Origin: Actinomycetes bacterium
GTDB taxonomy: Bacteria; Actinomycetota; Acidimicrobiia; Acidimicrobiales; CADCSY01
Length of the DNA: 15,857 nt
Assembly: GCA_025464025.1 (NCBI GenBank)
Contig: JAODBP010000234.1
Span: forward strand, 1 to 15,857
Direction of reading: 5' to 3'
A program made the position numbers and the translations under genes. The number at the start of each line of letters is the position of its first letter. The stretch's first letter is position 1. This document shows positions 14,412-15,857 of this stretch, in pieces. Under the pieces are notes generated by a model. That model was not told the origin of the DNA, did not search any database, and was given only the letters and a program-made list of their open reading frames with translations.

Positions 14412-15857
14412 GGTTGAGGGCCGAGCCGGCCTTGAACCAGGTGATCTGCTCGTCGTTGAGCGTGTGCAGGGCGGTGAAGTCGATCGTGTTGCCGTCGGGC
14501 TTGGTGATCGTGCACTGCACCGGGACGTCGGGCGCCAGGTCCTGCAGGCGGACGGAGATGCGGTCGTCCTCGCCGATCAGGTCGTAGGTGGCCGGGTCGG
14601 CGAACGTGAGGCCGAGCATGCCCTGCTTCTTGAGGTTGGCCTCGTGGATGCGGGCGAAGCTGCGGACGAGGATGACCTTGCCGTTGCGGAACCGGGGCTC
14701 CATGGCGGCGTGCTCGCGGGAGCTGCCCTCGCCGTAGTTCTGGTCGCCGACGACGATCCACGGCTGGCCGGCCTCGTGGTAGTGCTTGGCGATGTCGGGG
14801 AAGGTGCGGCGCTCGCCGTCGAGCTGGTCCTTGCCGTAGCCGGCCTCGCCGGTGAAGGCGTTGACGGCGCCGAGGAAGAGGTTGCCCGAGATGTTCTCGA
14901 GGTGGCCGCGGTACTTCAGCCACGGGCCGGCGGCCGAGATGTGGTCGGTGGTGCACTTGCCCTTGGCCTTCACCAGGATCGGGAGGTCGACGTAGTCGTT
15001 GCCGTCCCACGGGGCGAACGGCTCGAGCAACTGGAGCCGGTCGCTGGTGGGGGAGACGGCCACGGCCACGCTGGCGCCCAGGCCGCCGGGGGCGACGAAG
15101 GTGTCCTCGCCCGGGTCGAAGCCCTTGGCCGGGAGCTCCTCGCCGACCGGCGGCTGGAGCCGGACGCCGTCGATCTCGTCGGTGAGCGGGTTGAAGTCGA
15201 GCGTGCCGGCCAGGGCGTAGGCGATCACCGTGTCGGGCGAGGCCACGAACGAGAACGTGTTGGCCGAGCCGTCGTTCCGCTTCGGGAAGTTGCGGTTGTA
15301 GGAGTTGACGATCGTGTTCGGCGTCGACGGGTCCATGTCGGGCCGCTCCCACTGGCCGATGCACGGGCCGCAGGCGTTGGCGAGCACGGTGCCGCCGATG
15401 GCCTCGAGGTCGGCGAGGAGGCCGTCGCGCTCGATGGTGGCCCGCACCTGCTCAGAGCCCGGCGTGATGAGGAGCTGGGTCTTGGCCCGCAGCCCCTTGG
15501 CCGACGCCTGGCGGGCGAGGGAGGCGGCCCGGGTGATGTCCTCGTACGAGGAGTTCGTGCAGGAGCCGATGAGCGTGGACGAGATCTCCAGCGGCCAGCC
15601 GTTCTCCTTGGCGTGGGCGCCGATGTCGCTGAGCTTGTGGGCCAGGTCCGGGGTGTGGGGCCCGTTGATCTGGGGCTCGAGCGTGGACAGATCGATCTCG
15701 ATGACCTGGTCGAAGTACTTCGCCGGATCGGCGAGCACCTCGTCGTCGGCCCGCAGGTCGTGGGCGACGGCGTTGGCGGCATCGGCGATCGCCTCGCGGC
15801 CGGTCGACTTGAGGTAGCGGGCCATGGCGTCGTCGTAGGCGAACACCGACGTGGTGG
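14386..15857 (-). CDS. acn: Aconitate hydratase, mitochondrial-type, 5' end outside window
   Basis: Converts citrate to isocitrate through cis-aconitate with a [4Fe-4S] cluster. The C-terminal roughly 490 residues are visible; the reading frame stays open to the window edge, and the residues before the first internal GTG (15846) still fit the family (TTSVFAYDDAM), so the true start lies beyond 15857. Cluster ligands are in LIGSCTNSSYED (first Cys) and NACGPCIGQW (second and third Cys). Substrate residues appear in GKCTTDHISAAGPWLKYRGH and NYGEGSSREHAAMEPR, and KKQGMLGLTFADPA is also family-typical. The sequence follows the mitochondrial ACO2 type rather than the longer AcnA/IRP type usual in Streptomyces and Mycobacterium. 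The TAG stop (14386-14388) lies inside the converging ligase gene. Confidence 0.96.
   Translation of the reverse strand, partial: TTSVFAYDDAMARYLKSTGREAIADAANAVAHDLRADDEVLADPAKYFDQVIEIDLSTLEPQINGPHTPDLAHKLSDIGAHAKENGWPLEISSTLIGSCTNSSYEDITRAASLARQASAKGLRAKTQLLITPGSEQVRATIERDGLLADLEAIGGTVLANACGPCIGQWERPDMDPSTPNTIVNSYNRNFPKRNDGSANTFSFVASPDTVIAYALAGTLDFNPLTDEIDGVRLQPPVGEELPAKGFDPGEDTFVAPGGLGASVAVAVSPTSDRLQLLEPFAPWDGNDYVDLPILVKAKGKCTTDHISAAGPWLKYRGHLENISGNLFLGAVNAFTGEAGYGKDQLDGERRTFPDIAKHYHEAGQPWIVVGDQNYGEGSSREHAAMEPRFRNGKVILVRSFARIHEANLKKQGMLGLTFADPATYDLIGEDDRISVRLQDLAPDVPVQCTITKPDGNTIDFTALHTLNDEQITWFKAGSALNLIRQKFAQ

Overview
The window is very GC-rich and almost fully coding. Codon use, frequent GTG starts, the mycobacterial-type HAD/PlsC fusion and LigB-type ligase, and a maleylpyruvate-isomerase-like (mycothiol-linked family) protein point to Actinomycetota. 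The Mau-like and CWB2-containing genes and the mitochondrial-type aconitase make an Acidimicrobiia-like lineage my best guess; this is inference without a database search.

Layout. (1) 49-3661, minus strand: a LysR regulator, then 4 nt later a divergent acyl-CoA carboxylase carboxyltransferase, then a complete type II citrate synthase. (2) 3662-6051, plus strand: selD and selA overlapping by GTGA, behind a 189-nt leader with three stem-loops, two of which present a CCA(A/T)C7GG loop motif. No selB or tRNA-Sec is visible. (3) 6052-6285: a convergent intergenic region holding a compact structured element of about 180 bp bounded by long inverted repeats. (4) 6286-11461, minus strand: a tightly coupled cassette resembling the accessory and small-subunit part of the methylamine dehydrogenase (mau) system. 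In transcription order it holds a secreted six-repeat propeller-like protein, MauE-like, MauD-like thioredoxin, a Tat-exported MauA-like 12-cysteine domain fused to cell-wall-binding repeats, a possible 22-residue membrane peptide, a membrane protein fused to a lipoprotein-like domain, and finally a DinB/MDMPI-family protein. (5) 11503-14411, plus strand: HAD-IB/PlsC acyltransferase and, overlapping by GTGA, a LigB-type ATP-dependent DNA ligase whose catalytic motif I lysine is replaced by threonine. (6) 14386 to the window edge, minus strand: the C-terminal part of a mitochondrial-type aconitase, overlapping the ligase tail by 26 bp.

How they work together. Citrate synthase and aconitase are consecutive TCA-cycle steps but sit at opposite ends of the window. 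SelD and SelA make selenophosphate and Sec-tRNA(Sec). The most novel piece is the mau-like cassette. MauE and MauD are known as the disulfide-formation machinery for the methylamine dehydrogenase small subunit. Here they are coupled to a 12-Cys MauA-like head attached to CWB2 repeats, with no MauB or MauG in view and apparently without the usual TTQ tryptophan. I infer a cell-surface, disulfide-rich protein with its own oxidative folding machinery rather than an amine dehydrogenase.
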